Made by a program: the position numbers and the translations under genes
Shown here: positions 51,525 through 58,954 of the stretch, piece after piece
How positions within the stretch are numbered: the stretch's first letter is position 1
Layout of the letters: every line of letters begins with the position of its first letter
Notes under the pieces: generated by a model
Databases searched by the model: none
The model's input: only the letters and a program-made list of their open reading frames with translations
What the model was told of the DNA's origin: nothing
Source of the DNA: Lewinella sp. LCG006
Lineage (GTDB): Bacteria > Bacteroidota > Bacteroidia > Chitinophagales > Saprospiraceae
Assembly (NCBI RefSeq): GCF_040784935.1
Contig: NZ_CP160680.1
Coordinates: 4,372,501-4,436,500 of the forward strand
DNA length: 64,000 bases
Reading direction: 5' to 3'

Positions 51525-52598
51525 TTAAATCACCACATGATTAACCACCATATTGTACTGTACCGCTTCTGTCAGGTCTTTCAAATTGAAGTGCCCATAA
51601 GGAGCAGATCCGTAAGATTTCTGCCCCGTTTGTCCTGGTAGCTGACAGGTATTCTTACCGTAAACGATACATCCATAACCGACAATTTGATCCGCGGTTG
51701 ACCAAATACTGTAGCGATAAGCACCTTCGTAAGCGGAGGAACTGTTGAGGTCAACCAGGTAATCAGAAACACCATAAGGGCCATACCATCCCCACATGTA
51801 GCCAGGATAGAAGCCATTGACATCGTCGCAAGTAGGTACGCCACTGGCGTAGTAGCAACTTACCAAACCCTGGTTGGCCCCGGCAATACCAACGAAGGCA
51901 TCTACGCTGCTGGTTAGTGAACTACCGACGTAGTAAGTGCCACCATCGTTAGGATCGTAGCCGTAGCCACCTTTTACGGCCTTGCGGCCCAGTGTCACAC
52001 CCATCGAGTGGCCAATAATATCCACTTTACTCGCACCAGTGTAGGCCTTAACCGCCTCGATAAACTTACGGATGCGCATTACATTTTCTTTGGAATGGTA
52101 GTTGTTGGCCGCACTGGAAGCATCCGCATCTCCCCAGGTAATGGCGTATAATTCTGCTTCAGTATAGCCCTGGCTGAGGAAATAATTCAAGGACTCCGTC
52201 CAGCCGCTTTGTCCAAATTGCGTACCCACTGCTTTGTCGGAATTGCCATGGATAAAGATCACGGGCTGTTTCGTCACGGGAGTACTGTTACTCGTCTTCC
52301 CACCATAGCTATCACCTACAATATCGGTACGAGAAAAATTATAACTACCATAACCATTCGCAGCTAGCCAGCTTTGGAAATGAGGCGTAAGCGTAGCACC
52401 AGTTGGTACTGATCGGCCTTCGGAAGGTGCGGACAATGCCCTTGTGTCGTAAGTGGAAAAGCTGCTTTCTTCCCAGTAAGGTTGCTCCGTACTCAAATCA
52501 GGGCCAGTTCGCTCATTCGTTTCTTCGGGCTTTTCGCAAGAGACGAGCATGAGCAGGAGAAAAGCTAAGCCAATTTGTAGTTGTTTAGTGTAAAACAT
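51525..52598 (-). CDS. Lipase-like alpha/beta hydrolase lipoprotein
   Basis: This 357-residue protein has a lipoprotein signal (LLLMLVSC, Cys21), an acidic/Ser-rich linker, and an alpha/beta hydrolase domain: VIFIHGNSDKAVGTQFG (oxyanion region), nucleophile in VDIIGHSMGVTLGRKA, and a late His in APYGHFNL. The pattern fits class-2 lipases and related extracellular esterases or polyester depolymerases. It is expected on the outer membrane. It is flanked by long spacers and probably monocistronic; the ~264 nt beyond its start hold nothing I can name. Confidence 0.83.
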   Translation of the reverse strand: MFYTKQLQIGLAFLLLMLVSCEKPEETNERTGPDLSTEQPYWEESSFSTYDTRALSAPSEGRSVPTGATLTPHFQSWLAANGYGSYNFSRTDIVGDSYGGKTSNSTPVTKQPVIFIHGNSDKAVGTQFGQSGWTESLNYFLSQGYTEAELYAITWGDADASSAANNYHSKENVMRIRKFIEAVKAYTGASKVDIIGHSMGVTLGRKAVKGGYGYDPNDGGTYYVGSSLTSSVDAFVGIAGANQGLVSCYYASGVPTCDDVNGFYPGYMWGWYGPYGVSDYLVDLNSSSAYEGAYRYSIWSTADQIVGYGCIVYGKNTCQLPGQTGQKSYGSAPYGHFNLKDLTEAVQYNMVVNHVVI

Positions 52599-52862
52599 GG
52601 ACGATTGGTTTGGTTAAGGAATAATCTTTCGTGCAATTTGTAATTGTAAAATATTATTCCAAATCGAAACCATCAGTCTCTTTGTCGCTGAAAAACAGGC
52701 ACTTAGGCAAAATAGAAAGGGTCGACTAGGTGTCGAATTTGCCTGGTGTTTTACTTGTAACTAGCTGGCATACAGGTATGTGGAGTGAGTGTAGGGCTAC
52801 CCTCGACTTGTATTTGTCATCATAGGCATTGAATGCTTGATAATATAGAATATGACACGGCT

Positions 52863-53633
52863 TTAACGCAATACCTGCGCCTCAACACCTCTCCATAATT
52901 GATCGAATTCAGCATAGCCGTTGGCTAAAAGGAAGAGTTGCTGGTCTTTGCGCAACAGAACGGTAGGATACCCACGCACGCCCCATTGGCGATTCAGCTG
53001 GAATTCTGCCTTCGTGGCAGCGATGATTTCCTCGCTATGAAAAAGATCTAAGAACACTTTTAAATCTAATCCAAGGCGACTACAAATGGGTGCATAAAAA
53101 GCATTGGTAGCGGGGTCTTGGTTTTGTACATAAAAGTGGTGTTGCACCAACTCAAAGAAACGATGTTCTATTGCAGGGTTCATCTTACGGGCGGCTACTA
53201 CTGCCCGGCAACTGGGCTCGGTATCATAATTGAAGGATTCCCGCTCGAAAAGCGAATAGCCAAAAGGCTGGCCGCTGCGCTGGGTGACTTCCTCCCAATG
53301 GTGCTTGAGGAAGTTTTTAAACTGCTCGTTCCAGGGATCGCCCCCACCAGGCCGTAGGCCACCGACCACTATCCTGAAAGGAATGCCTTCTTGCGCTGCG
53401 CGCTGCTCTAGTTGATGCAGGGCTGGAGAAATACCCCAGCACCAGGAACACATCGGGTCGCCCACGTAAATAATTTCTACCCCTTCTTTTTGCTCAACGG
53501 CAAGATTGTCGCTATCTACTTCAGGAATCGTACACAGACCAGTTTCCGGGTCGCAAAAGAAAGGTACATCAGCTTGGGCGTTACTCATGATCAGGCAAGA
53601 ATTAAAAAGTAGGATTAGTAAGAAAAACCTCAT
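52863..53633 (-). CDS. Exported DsbA-family thioredoxin-fold protein
   Basis: This 256-residue protein has a signal peptide (ending SNAQA), a short segment with two extra cysteines (FFCDPETGLCTIP), then a DsbA-like fold with active site C62-SW-C65 (DPMCSWCWGISPAL), and the helical insert (FKNFLKHHWEEVTQRSG) plus RGYPTVLL with the cis-proline. The CSWC type is close to FrnE/DsbA-like proteins with a C-W-G-I context. It likely acts on disulfides in the periplasm. It lies upstream of, but apart from, the DUF202-cytochrome group. Confidence 0.86.
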   Translation of the reverse strand: MRFFLLILLFNSCLIMSNAQADVPFFCDPETGLCTIPEVDSDNLAVEQKEGVEIIYVGDPMCSWCWGISPALHQLEQRAAQEGIPFRIVVGGLRPGGGDPWNEQFKNFLKHHWEEVTQRSGQPFGYSLFERESFNYDTEPSCRAVVAARKMNPAIEHRFFELVQHHFYVQNQDPATNAFYAPICSRLGLDLKVFLDLFHSEEIIAATKAEFQLNRQWGVRGYPTVLLRKDQQLFLLANGYAEFDQLWRGVEAQVLR

Positions 53634-53717
53634 GCCTTAATAAGATGATGGAGGGTGAAATTGTTTAACGCATATCTATTAAATGTCCTTTTACTACTTA
53701 TATGGTTCAAAAGTATA

Positions 53718-53981
53718 TTACTCGCCTTCTCTTGTTTCGATCTTTTTCAAAAAGGTCCGTACCCGGTAAAGTCGGTAAACACCAATCATTAAGACCAAAG
53801 GAGAGAGAATGACCAGTCCTATCCCGAGGCTGTGAATTTCCTGAAGGATTTCCAGCTTCATCACCGCAAAGCCACTGCTCAGAAACACCATGAAGGTTCT
53901 GAAGTAAGCCAGGAAGGTGCGCTCGTTGGCCATTTTGGTGCGTTCAAGTGCGAGTAGGTCGGTATTATTTAGATTTGCCAT
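53718..53981 (-). CDS. DUF202 small membrane protein
   Basis: This 87-residue protein has the DUF202 signature LALERTKMANERTFLAYFRT followed by two membrane helices (about 29-47 and 52-68). Members are inner-membrane proteins of unknown function (YidH-like). It is the last gene, 9 nt after the cytochrome gene, of the sterol desaturase-sulfite dehydrogenase-cytochrome operon. Confidence 0.88.
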   Translation of the reverse strand: MANLNNTDLLALERTKMANERTFLAYFRTFMVFLSSGFAVMKLEILQEIHSLGIGLVILSPLVLMIGVYRLYRVRTFLKKIETREGE

Positions 53982-53990
53982 TGTTGTATC

Positions 53991-54476
53991 TTAATCCAAT
54001 TCCAATATATACCATTCTATCGCCGCCACTTCGAGGTTAGCACGGCGGCCAATTTCTTCGGGCGCATAATTTTTTGCCAAATAGCTGATGATTGGCGCTT
54101 CGTTGGCTCCTAAATCCCAAAGACCTTGGGTAGACTGCATCCAGCGAATCATCTGGGTCCAGCCTTCTTGGGTAGCTTTGTTTTGGGTGACTAACTTGGC
54201 CGAATGGCAAGCGGTACAGGTAGCCCTGACCAGTTCAAAACCTTCGTCGTAGATCAAGCCTGTGGGGACATGAATACCATTGACAATCTCATCTTCCAGT
54301 GATGCGCTCTGATTGGGCTGGGCTGCCTTCTGCTGCTCAGTGATTTGAGGTGCCGGAGTAAATAAGGATGCCAATTGATCCCCAGCGAGTAGGTAAACAA
54401 AGAAGACTATACAAGCCGCTAAAGCGAGATGGAACAAGAGTAAAAGTGGCCGAAAATCTACGGGTTGTTTTTTCAT
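53991..54476 (-). CDS. Monoheme cytochrome c, probable electron acceptor of the sulfite dehydrogenase
   Basis: This 161-residue protein has one N-terminal membrane helix (about 12-31), a Pro/Gln-rich linker and a C-terminal heme domain with C87-TA-CH91 and candidate methionine ligands in WTQMIRWMQ. It overlaps the end of the molybdoenzyme gene by 4 nt, the arrangement seen for SorA-SorB type sulfite dehydrogenases, so it likely takes electrons from that enzyme in the periplasm. Confidence 0.85.
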   Translation of the reverse strand: MKKQPVDFRPLLLLFHLALAACIVFFVYLLAGDQLASLFTPAPQITEQQKAAQPNQSASLEDEIVNGIHVPTGLIYDEGFELVRATCTACHSAKLVTQNKATQEGWTQMIRWMQSTQGLWDLGANEAPIISYLAKNYAPEEIGRRANLEVAAIEWYILELD

Positions 54477-55801
54477 CCGCTCACAACTTTAATGGCAATC
54501 CGGTGGCAGGCATTATTGAGGTAACCACGTGGGTTCCAGCCGGGTACCAACATGGGTTGCGTAGTGCCTGTAGCATCCGTAGCACGTACCCATACCTCGT
54601 AATAACCGGCTTGGGGGAAGTTAACCTTAGCATTGAAATGCTGCCAGGCGTAGCGATTCGCTGGTGGCTCAATGACACAGGCCTGCCAGTTGGCACCAAA
54701 ATCAATGGAAAAATCTACCCTTGTAATCCGCTCCGTTGCCGTCCAGGCATGGCCACGAATCGGCAGTTGCTGTCCGAGGCGGATGGTAGCTCCCGTCTTC
54801 GGGAAAGTAAGTAAGGACTTGACGGGCATTTCTTCGATAATGCACATGTCTTTGTCTTCTACCTTGCTGCCAGGAGGCACGGGTTGGCATGGCATCCGGT
54901 AGGATTGCCCGGTCATTTTTTCACCATCGTGAACCTGATTGCGGATGACGATTTTAGAAAGCCATTTTCCCGAACATGAGGCCGGATAACCTCCGAATAC
55001 CAGGCGTAGTGGATAGCCATTGAGTAGTGGAATATCCTTGCCGTTCATGGCCCAGGCGATCAGACTTTCCTCTTCCAGGGCTTTCGCGATGGGTACTCCA
55101 CGGGAAATTACGACCTTATTAGGATCGCCAGACAAGTGGGTGTCTTGGCCGTAATAGCCGATATAAACCGCGTTGTTGCGAATGCCTACATCCTGCAAAA
55201 CGTCTTTAAGTCGAACCCCCGTCCAGTTGGCACAACCTACTGCGCCGGTCGACCACTGGTTGCCTTTGGCGGGAGGATTGAATTCTTTGCGGCCATTGCC
55301 ACCACATTCGAGCGTAAGCTGGTAGGTATAGTGCTTAAACTTGCTTTTTAGTTCGGCCAGCGTATAGGTCTTCTGCTGATTGGCAGATTCTCCCTCGATG
55401 GTCAATGTCCAGTTTTCCAGCTTGATGTCTGCAGGGGGAATGCCGTTGTTGCGAACAAAAAAGAGCTCATTAGGCGTCACCCTGTCATCCAACAGATGGG
55501 GAGGCGTTTCGGCGTTGACGGGCCGGTCATTTAATACGACTAGTCCAGGATGCTTGCCTGGTAGTTGGAAAGGTTCGTCGGAATGGGCCAAGCCGGCAGG
55601 AATCATCCCCATGGGGAAGTTTTTGGCAAAGACCATTTTACTCCCCAATGCTAAACTCATTGCTGCCAGGGCACTTTTATGGAGAAATCCGCGCCGGGAG
55701 TTCGGCATGCCTACTCTTCCCCACAGCTGGCGTTCTGCTTCGGTGGGGTCTTCGTCATACCATTCGTGTAAACCCTTTTTTTGGTGATCTTTAGTTGACA
55801 T
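54473..55801 (-). CDS. Sulfite-oxidase-family molybdoenzyme (SorA/SoxC-like)
   Basis: This 442-residue protein has a Tat leader (PNSRRGFLHKSALAAMSL, Arg36-Arg37), a molybdopterin domain with the Mo-binding cysteine C166 (LTLECGGNGR), a conserved GYPLRLVFGGYPAS region and a C-terminal Ig-like dimer domain (PIRGHAWTATERITRVDFS). Family members oxidise sulfite to sulfate in the periplasm. The ATG at 55801 (MSTKDHQ) is favoured; an upstream frame would overlap the preceding gene. No soxXYZ genes are present, so sulfite detoxification or taurine/sulfonate breakdown is more likely than full Sox oxidation. Confidence 0.9.
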   Translation of the reverse strand: MSTKDHQKKGLHEWYDEDPTEAERQLWGRVGMPNSRRGFLHKSALAAMSLALGSKMVFAKNFPMGMIPAGLAHSDEPFQLPGKHPGLVVLNDRPVNAETPPHLLDDRVTPNELFFVRNNGIPPADIKLENWTLTIEGESANQQKTYTLAELKSKFKHYTYQLTLECGGNGRKEFNPPAKGNQWSTGAVGCANWTGVRLKDVLQDVGIRNNAVYIGYYGQDTHLSGDPNKVVISRGVPIAKALEEESLIAWAMNGKDIPLLNGYPLRLVFGGYPASCSGKWLSKIVIRNQVHDGEKMTGQSYRMPCQPVPPGSKVEDKDMCIIEEMPVKSLLTFPKTGATIRLGQQLPIRGHAWTATERITRVDFSIDFGANWQACVIEPPANRYAWQHFNAKVNFPQAGYYEVWVRATDATGTTQPMLVPGWNPRGYLNNACHRIAIKVVSG

Positions 55802-55809
55802 TAAGTTGC

Positions 55810-56856
55810 TTACTTGTTGGGCGGTTCTTGTTCCGTTTTCCCAAAGCCATGAATTGATTGGGTAGCAAAACCATGAGGAAAAGACTCTACGCCAGGAAAA
55901 CCCAATCTGATATCCTGTCCGTTGTGCGGAATATAAGCTGTTTTGAAAATATAATCCCAAATCGCTAAAGTAATCCCAAAATTGACGCCAAAATGCCGCT
56001 CCTTAGGCAACTCATAAGCGTGGTGCCAAATGTGCATCTCCGGACTATTGAAGAGGTATTTCATCAAGTTACCCAATAGCAGACTTCCAGCTAAAGCTGA
56101 ACCCAGTACAATGCCCAAACTCGTAATTAGTGTAGGATTTTGAACCATACTGACATCCAGTAAACCTTGCGAGATGACAATACCCAAAAGGGCCCCTAAT
56201 ATTCCTCCCGTAAGATAACCACTCACGCTGATATTGGAGTGGTTGTAATGCCCCCAGGCGAGGGTGAAAATGTGGATGATAAAGAAATCATATAAGCCAA
56301 TCCCCAACAATGCTAGCGGAATATACTCTAGGGTTCGGTAAACAACGTTCTCCATCCAGTGGTACCGTAAATGGGCGGCAAAGCCCATCTCTTCTACCGA
56401 ATGGTGTACTTTATGAAACTCCCACAGCCGATCAGAACGGTGTAACAAGCGGTGAATCCACCACTGCACAAAATCACGGACCACAAAGCCAATCAGAAGA
56501 ATGGCCCATAGCGGAAAATCATTCAGTGGATTTTGTGCTTGAAGATCAAATCCTCCCGTTATGCTCTTGATACCATCATTGAAGAGGTTGACAACGACAT
56601 TGGAGGCAGCGCTGTAAATAATCAGTGAAAAAAAGAAGAAATTAAAAAACATGTAAAAAGCATCCAGCCAGAAATCTTTGCGCAAAATCGCTTGCTTTTT
56701 CCGCCAGGGAATGACAACCTCTAGCAGTAAAAAGAATACAGAGACGGCAATCAGCCAATAAAAGTAATTGCCCCAACCAGGGTGCGTGATTTCGTGCCAG
56801 AGATAATTGCCATAGCCCGTATAGCCCTGAATGAATAAATCCCAGTATTTTTCCAC
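55810..56856 (-). CDS. Sterol desaturase/fatty acid hydroxylase family membrane protein
   Basis: This 348-residue protein has six or so membrane helices and three histidine clusters: FVQWWIHRLLHRSD, EFHKVHHSVEEMG and MHIWHHAYELP. It should be a di-iron lipid hydroxylase or desaturase in the inner membrane. It lies 8 nt upstream of the sulfite dehydrogenase gene on the same strand and so heads that operon. A functional link between lipid oxidation and sulfite oxidation is not obvious. It is a second, longer member of the superfamily in this window (compare 42017-42664). Confidence 0.87.
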   Translation of the reverse strand: MEKYWDLFIQGYTGYGNYLWHEITHPGWGNYFYWLIAVSVFFLLLEVVIPWRKKQAILRKDFWLDAFYMFFNFFFFSLIIYSAASNVVVNLFNDGIKSITGGFDLQAQNPLNDFPLWAILLIGFVVRDFVQWWIHRLLHRSDRLWEFHKVHHSVEEMGFAAHLRYHWMENVVYRTLEYIPLALLGIGLYDFFIIHIFTLAWGHYNHSNISVSGYLTGGILGALLGIVISQGLLDVSMVQNPTLITSLGIVLGSALAGSLLLGNLMKYLFNSPEMHIWHHAYELPKERHFGVNFGITLAIWDYIFKTAYIPHNGQDIRLGFPGVESFPHGFATQSIHGFGKTEQEPPNK

Positions 56857-56935
56857 AGTTTTTTTATCTTGAATTTGATCGAAAACAAGTCTATTACCAA
56901 GAAAGATAAAATTAATAGACTTCTCTGATTTCTAC

Positions 56936-56951
56936 TGTGATGTGTATCACA
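56936..56951. promoter_or_regulatory. Perfect CRP-consensus dyad between divergent genes
   Basis: TGTGA-TGTGTA-TCACA matches the TGTGA-N6-TCACA consensus of CRP-type regulators exactly. It is 80 nt before the sterol desaturase start (minus strand) and 40 nt before the GNAT start (plus strand), a place from which it could control either. Confidence 0.6.
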
Positions 56952-56990
56952 TTTTAGAGGGAAAACACTAAAAGTAGCCAAACTATATCC

Positions 56991-57512
56991 ATGAATCCCC
57001 ACCTTACAATAAAATCTGTTCTGGAAACAGAGCTTCCACTACTACGTGATTTAGCGGAGGAAACCTTCGTGGGAGCATTTGGACCCGTAAACACGCCGGA
57101 GAATATGCACCAATACGTCTCCAATACTTTTGCTATGGAGCAGGTACGAGCCAGTTTTCAGCAAGAAGGAGCAACCTATTTTTTTGGCTGGAAGGACGGC
57201 GAGGCCATTGCCTACCTAAAGCTCAATGAAGGTGCTGCACAAACCGAAGGCGATCTGGAAAACGCGCTGGAAATAGAACGAATCTACGTCAAAGCTACCC
57301 ATCAAGGACAAAATATTGGACAACAACTTTTGGCTTTTGCCCTCCATAAAGCCCGGCAAACCCATAAGTCTTGGCTCTGGCTCGGCGTCTGGGATCAAAA
57401 TAAAGCAGCGATCCGGTTTTATGAGCGCCACGGATTCTCTACTTTTGGTCAGCACGAATTTTATCTCGGTAGCGATTTTCAAAATGACCTGCTGATGAGA
57501 CTAAAACTATAA
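56991..57512 (+). CDS. GNAT-family N-acetyltransferase
   Basis: This 173-residue protein has the GNAT fold: long beta-4 ALEIERIYVKATHQGQNIGQQLL with the acetyl-CoA loop Q-x-x-G-Q (QGQNIG), and LWLGVWDQNKAAIRFYERHGF near the C-terminus. It acetylates an unknown amine or protein in the cytoplasm. It lies 3 nt before the next gene, so the two are cotranscribed. Confidence 0.9.
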   Translation: MNPHLTIKSVLETELPLLRDLAEETFVGAFGPVNTPENMHQYVSNTFAMEQVRASFQQEGATYFFGWKDGEAIAYLKLNEGAAQTEGDLENALEIERIYVKATHQGQNIGQQLLAFALHKARQTHKSWLWLGVWDQNKAAIRFYERHGFSTFGQHEFYLGSDFQNDLLMRLKL

Positions 57513-57515
57513 TTT

Positions 57516-58163
57516 ATGTCGACTGCTATTATCATTGGTGCTGGCCCGGGCCTTGGGTTCGCCCTCGCCCAGAAATTTGGCCAAAAGGGTTTCGCTATCG
57601 CTTTATTAGCCAGGAGCGAAGATAACCTCAAGGCTTTTGCCCAAACGCTAAGTGAGCAAGGCATTACTACCAGTACCCACGCCGTCGATATCACGGATTT
57701 TTCGGCCTTACGGCAAACTTTACGCGCCATTGCGCAAAAAGACACGGTAGAAGTGGTGATCTACAATGCGGTAAAGAAGCAATTCAATAGCCCCTTGGAG
57801 CTGGATGTGGAAGAAATGGTAGATGCCTATCGTATGGACGTAGCTGGTGCACTGCTGAGTGTACAAACCATCCTTCCCTTTATGCAGGAAAATGACGAAG
57901 GGACTTTCCTCTTCACTGGAGGAGGTGCAGCTCTCCATCGCTGGATGCAAGCCCCAACCATTAGCATCGCTAAGGCAGGCATTCGCAGTCTGGCGTTCAT
58001 GCTGGCCGAAGAGTTGAAAGAGAGTCCTATCCAGGTGGGAACCATCACCATTTTTGGCACTATCAAAGAAAATACCGCCTTCGATCCCAACAAAATTGCA
58101 GCGGTCTATTATCAACACTACCAACAAGGGGTGCCGGAGGTGGAGGTGCAGTTTAAGGGGTAG
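57516..58163 (+). CDS. SDR-family protein lacking the catalytic Ser/Tyr
   Basis: This 215-residue Rossmann protein has the SDR cofactor loop (IIGAGPGLGFALAQ) and a basic residue after beta-2 (LARSEDN). In the active-site region FLFTGGGAALHRW replaces the usual serine and TISIAKAG has isoleucine where the Y-x3-K tyrosine should be; the lysine is kept. It may therefore not act as a normal dehydrogenase and could bind NAD(P) for another role. Paired tightly with the GNAT gene. Confidence 0.8.
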   Translation: MSTAIIIGAGPGLGFALAQKFGQKGFAIALLARSEDNLKAFAQTLSEQGITTSTHAVDITDFSALRQTLRAIAQKDTVEVVIYNAVKKQFNSPLELDVEEMVDAYRMDVAGALLSVQTILPFMQENDEGTFLFTGGGAALHRWMQAPTISIAKAGIRSLAFMLAEELKESPIQVGTITIFGTIKENTAFDPNKIAAVYYQHYQQGVPEVEVQFKG

Positions 58164-58255
58164 GGGTAGGTGCCTTGCAGTTCCCAGACTACGTGGAGAC
58201 ATCCCGTTGGTCTTCTGACCTGCTCCGTAGCTCAGAAAGTATAAATAATTAGCAC

Positions 58256-58286
58256 TTGCGTTTTTCAACTATATAGTTTAACTTTG
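58256..58286 (+). promoter_or_regulatory. Promoter of the tetR-like gene
   Basis: TTG at 58256-58258 and TAACTTTG at 58279-58286 match the Bacteroidota -33/-7 elements (TTG, TAnnTTTG) with a 20-nt gap. The 12-bp palindrome AACTATATAGTT (58267-58278) lies in the spacer, another possible operator. The start codon follows 10 nt after the -7 box, so the mRNA would be almost leaderless. Confidence 0.7.
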
Positions 58287-58293
58287 TGGTTAA
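58278..58293 (+). promoter_or_regulatory. Candidate TetR operator 1
   Basis: TTAAC-TTTGTG-GTTAA is a perfect 5+6+5 dyad covering the -7 box and start point of the tetR promoter. The same TTAAC-N6-GTTAA dyad occurs upstream of tolC at 58922-58937. A protein bound here would block transcription. Confidence 0.65.
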
Positions 58294-58295
58294 AT

Positions 58296-58904
58296 ATGGC
58301 AATAGACAAAGAAACATTGATCCTGGAAGTAGCGCGTAAACACTTTGTACAAAGAGGTTATGCAGCTACGCGCATGCAAGATATCGCTGACGAAGCAGAA
58401 AGCAACAAGGCTTTGCTTCATTACTATTTTCGGTCTAAGGAAAAACTGTACCACGAAATTACAGTACGTATCTTGGACACGATAATCCCCCGGTTTGCGC
58501 AGGCATTAACGATTGATGGTACTTTTTGGGAAAGACTCGAAGCCATGGTAGGTTCTTATGTGAATTTGCTCCAGGAACAACCTGATATTCCGTTTTTCAT
58601 CATGTCTGAAGTGAGTCAAAAACAGGAGCGGTTCATTGAAGAGCTCAAAAAAAGAAGCCAATATTTTCCTGCTTTACAAGGGTTTATTGTACTAATGCAC
58701 CAGGAAATGGAAGCAGGTAATATCCGTACTGTTCCTCCTATTCATTTAATGCTCAACATTATGGGAATGACGGTTTTTCCTTTCCTGGCCAAGCCATTTT
58801 TAACAACCGTATTTAATGTTTCTGATCAAGACTTTTCTTTGCTTATGGAAGAACGTAAAGACATTATTTTAAGCTTTTTGCGAGCTGCCTTAAAGCCAGG
58901 TTGA
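58296..58904 (+). CDS. TetR-family repressor of the adjacent export operon
   Basis: This 202-residue protein has a classical TetR HTH (ILEVARKHFVQRGYAATRM, then QDIADEAESNKALLHYYF and RSKEKLYHEI) and a helical ligand domain. The ATG at 58296 (MAIDKETLI) is preferred; a TTG 12 nt earlier is inside the promoter. It lies 50 nt upstream of the TolC-HlyD-ABC genes on the same strand. Matching dyads in front of itself and of tolC indicate that it represses both. The layout recalls E. coli CecR (YbiH) with ybhGFSR. Confidence 0.9.
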   Translation: MAIDKETLILEVARKHFVQRGYAATRMQDIADEAESNKALLHYYFRSKEKLYHEITVRILDTIIPRFAQALTIDGTFWERLEAMVGSYVNLLQEQPDIPFFIMSEVSQKQERFIEELKKRSQYFPALQGFIVLMHQEMEAGNIRTVPPIHLMLNIMGMTVFPFLAKPFLTTVFNVSDQDFSLLMEERKDIILSFLRAALKPG

Positions 58905-58921
58905 TTTTTTTTGGCCTAGTA

Positions 58922-58937
58922 TTAACCAAAAAGTTAA
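58922..58937 (+). promoter_or_regulatory. Candidate TetR operator 2, upstream of tolC
   Basis: TTAAC-CAAAAA-GTTAA has the same half-sites and spacing as the dyad over the tetR promoter. It ends 17 nt before the tolC-like start. Confidence 0.6.
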
Positions 58938-58954
58938 ATTAAATAATTAAACCT

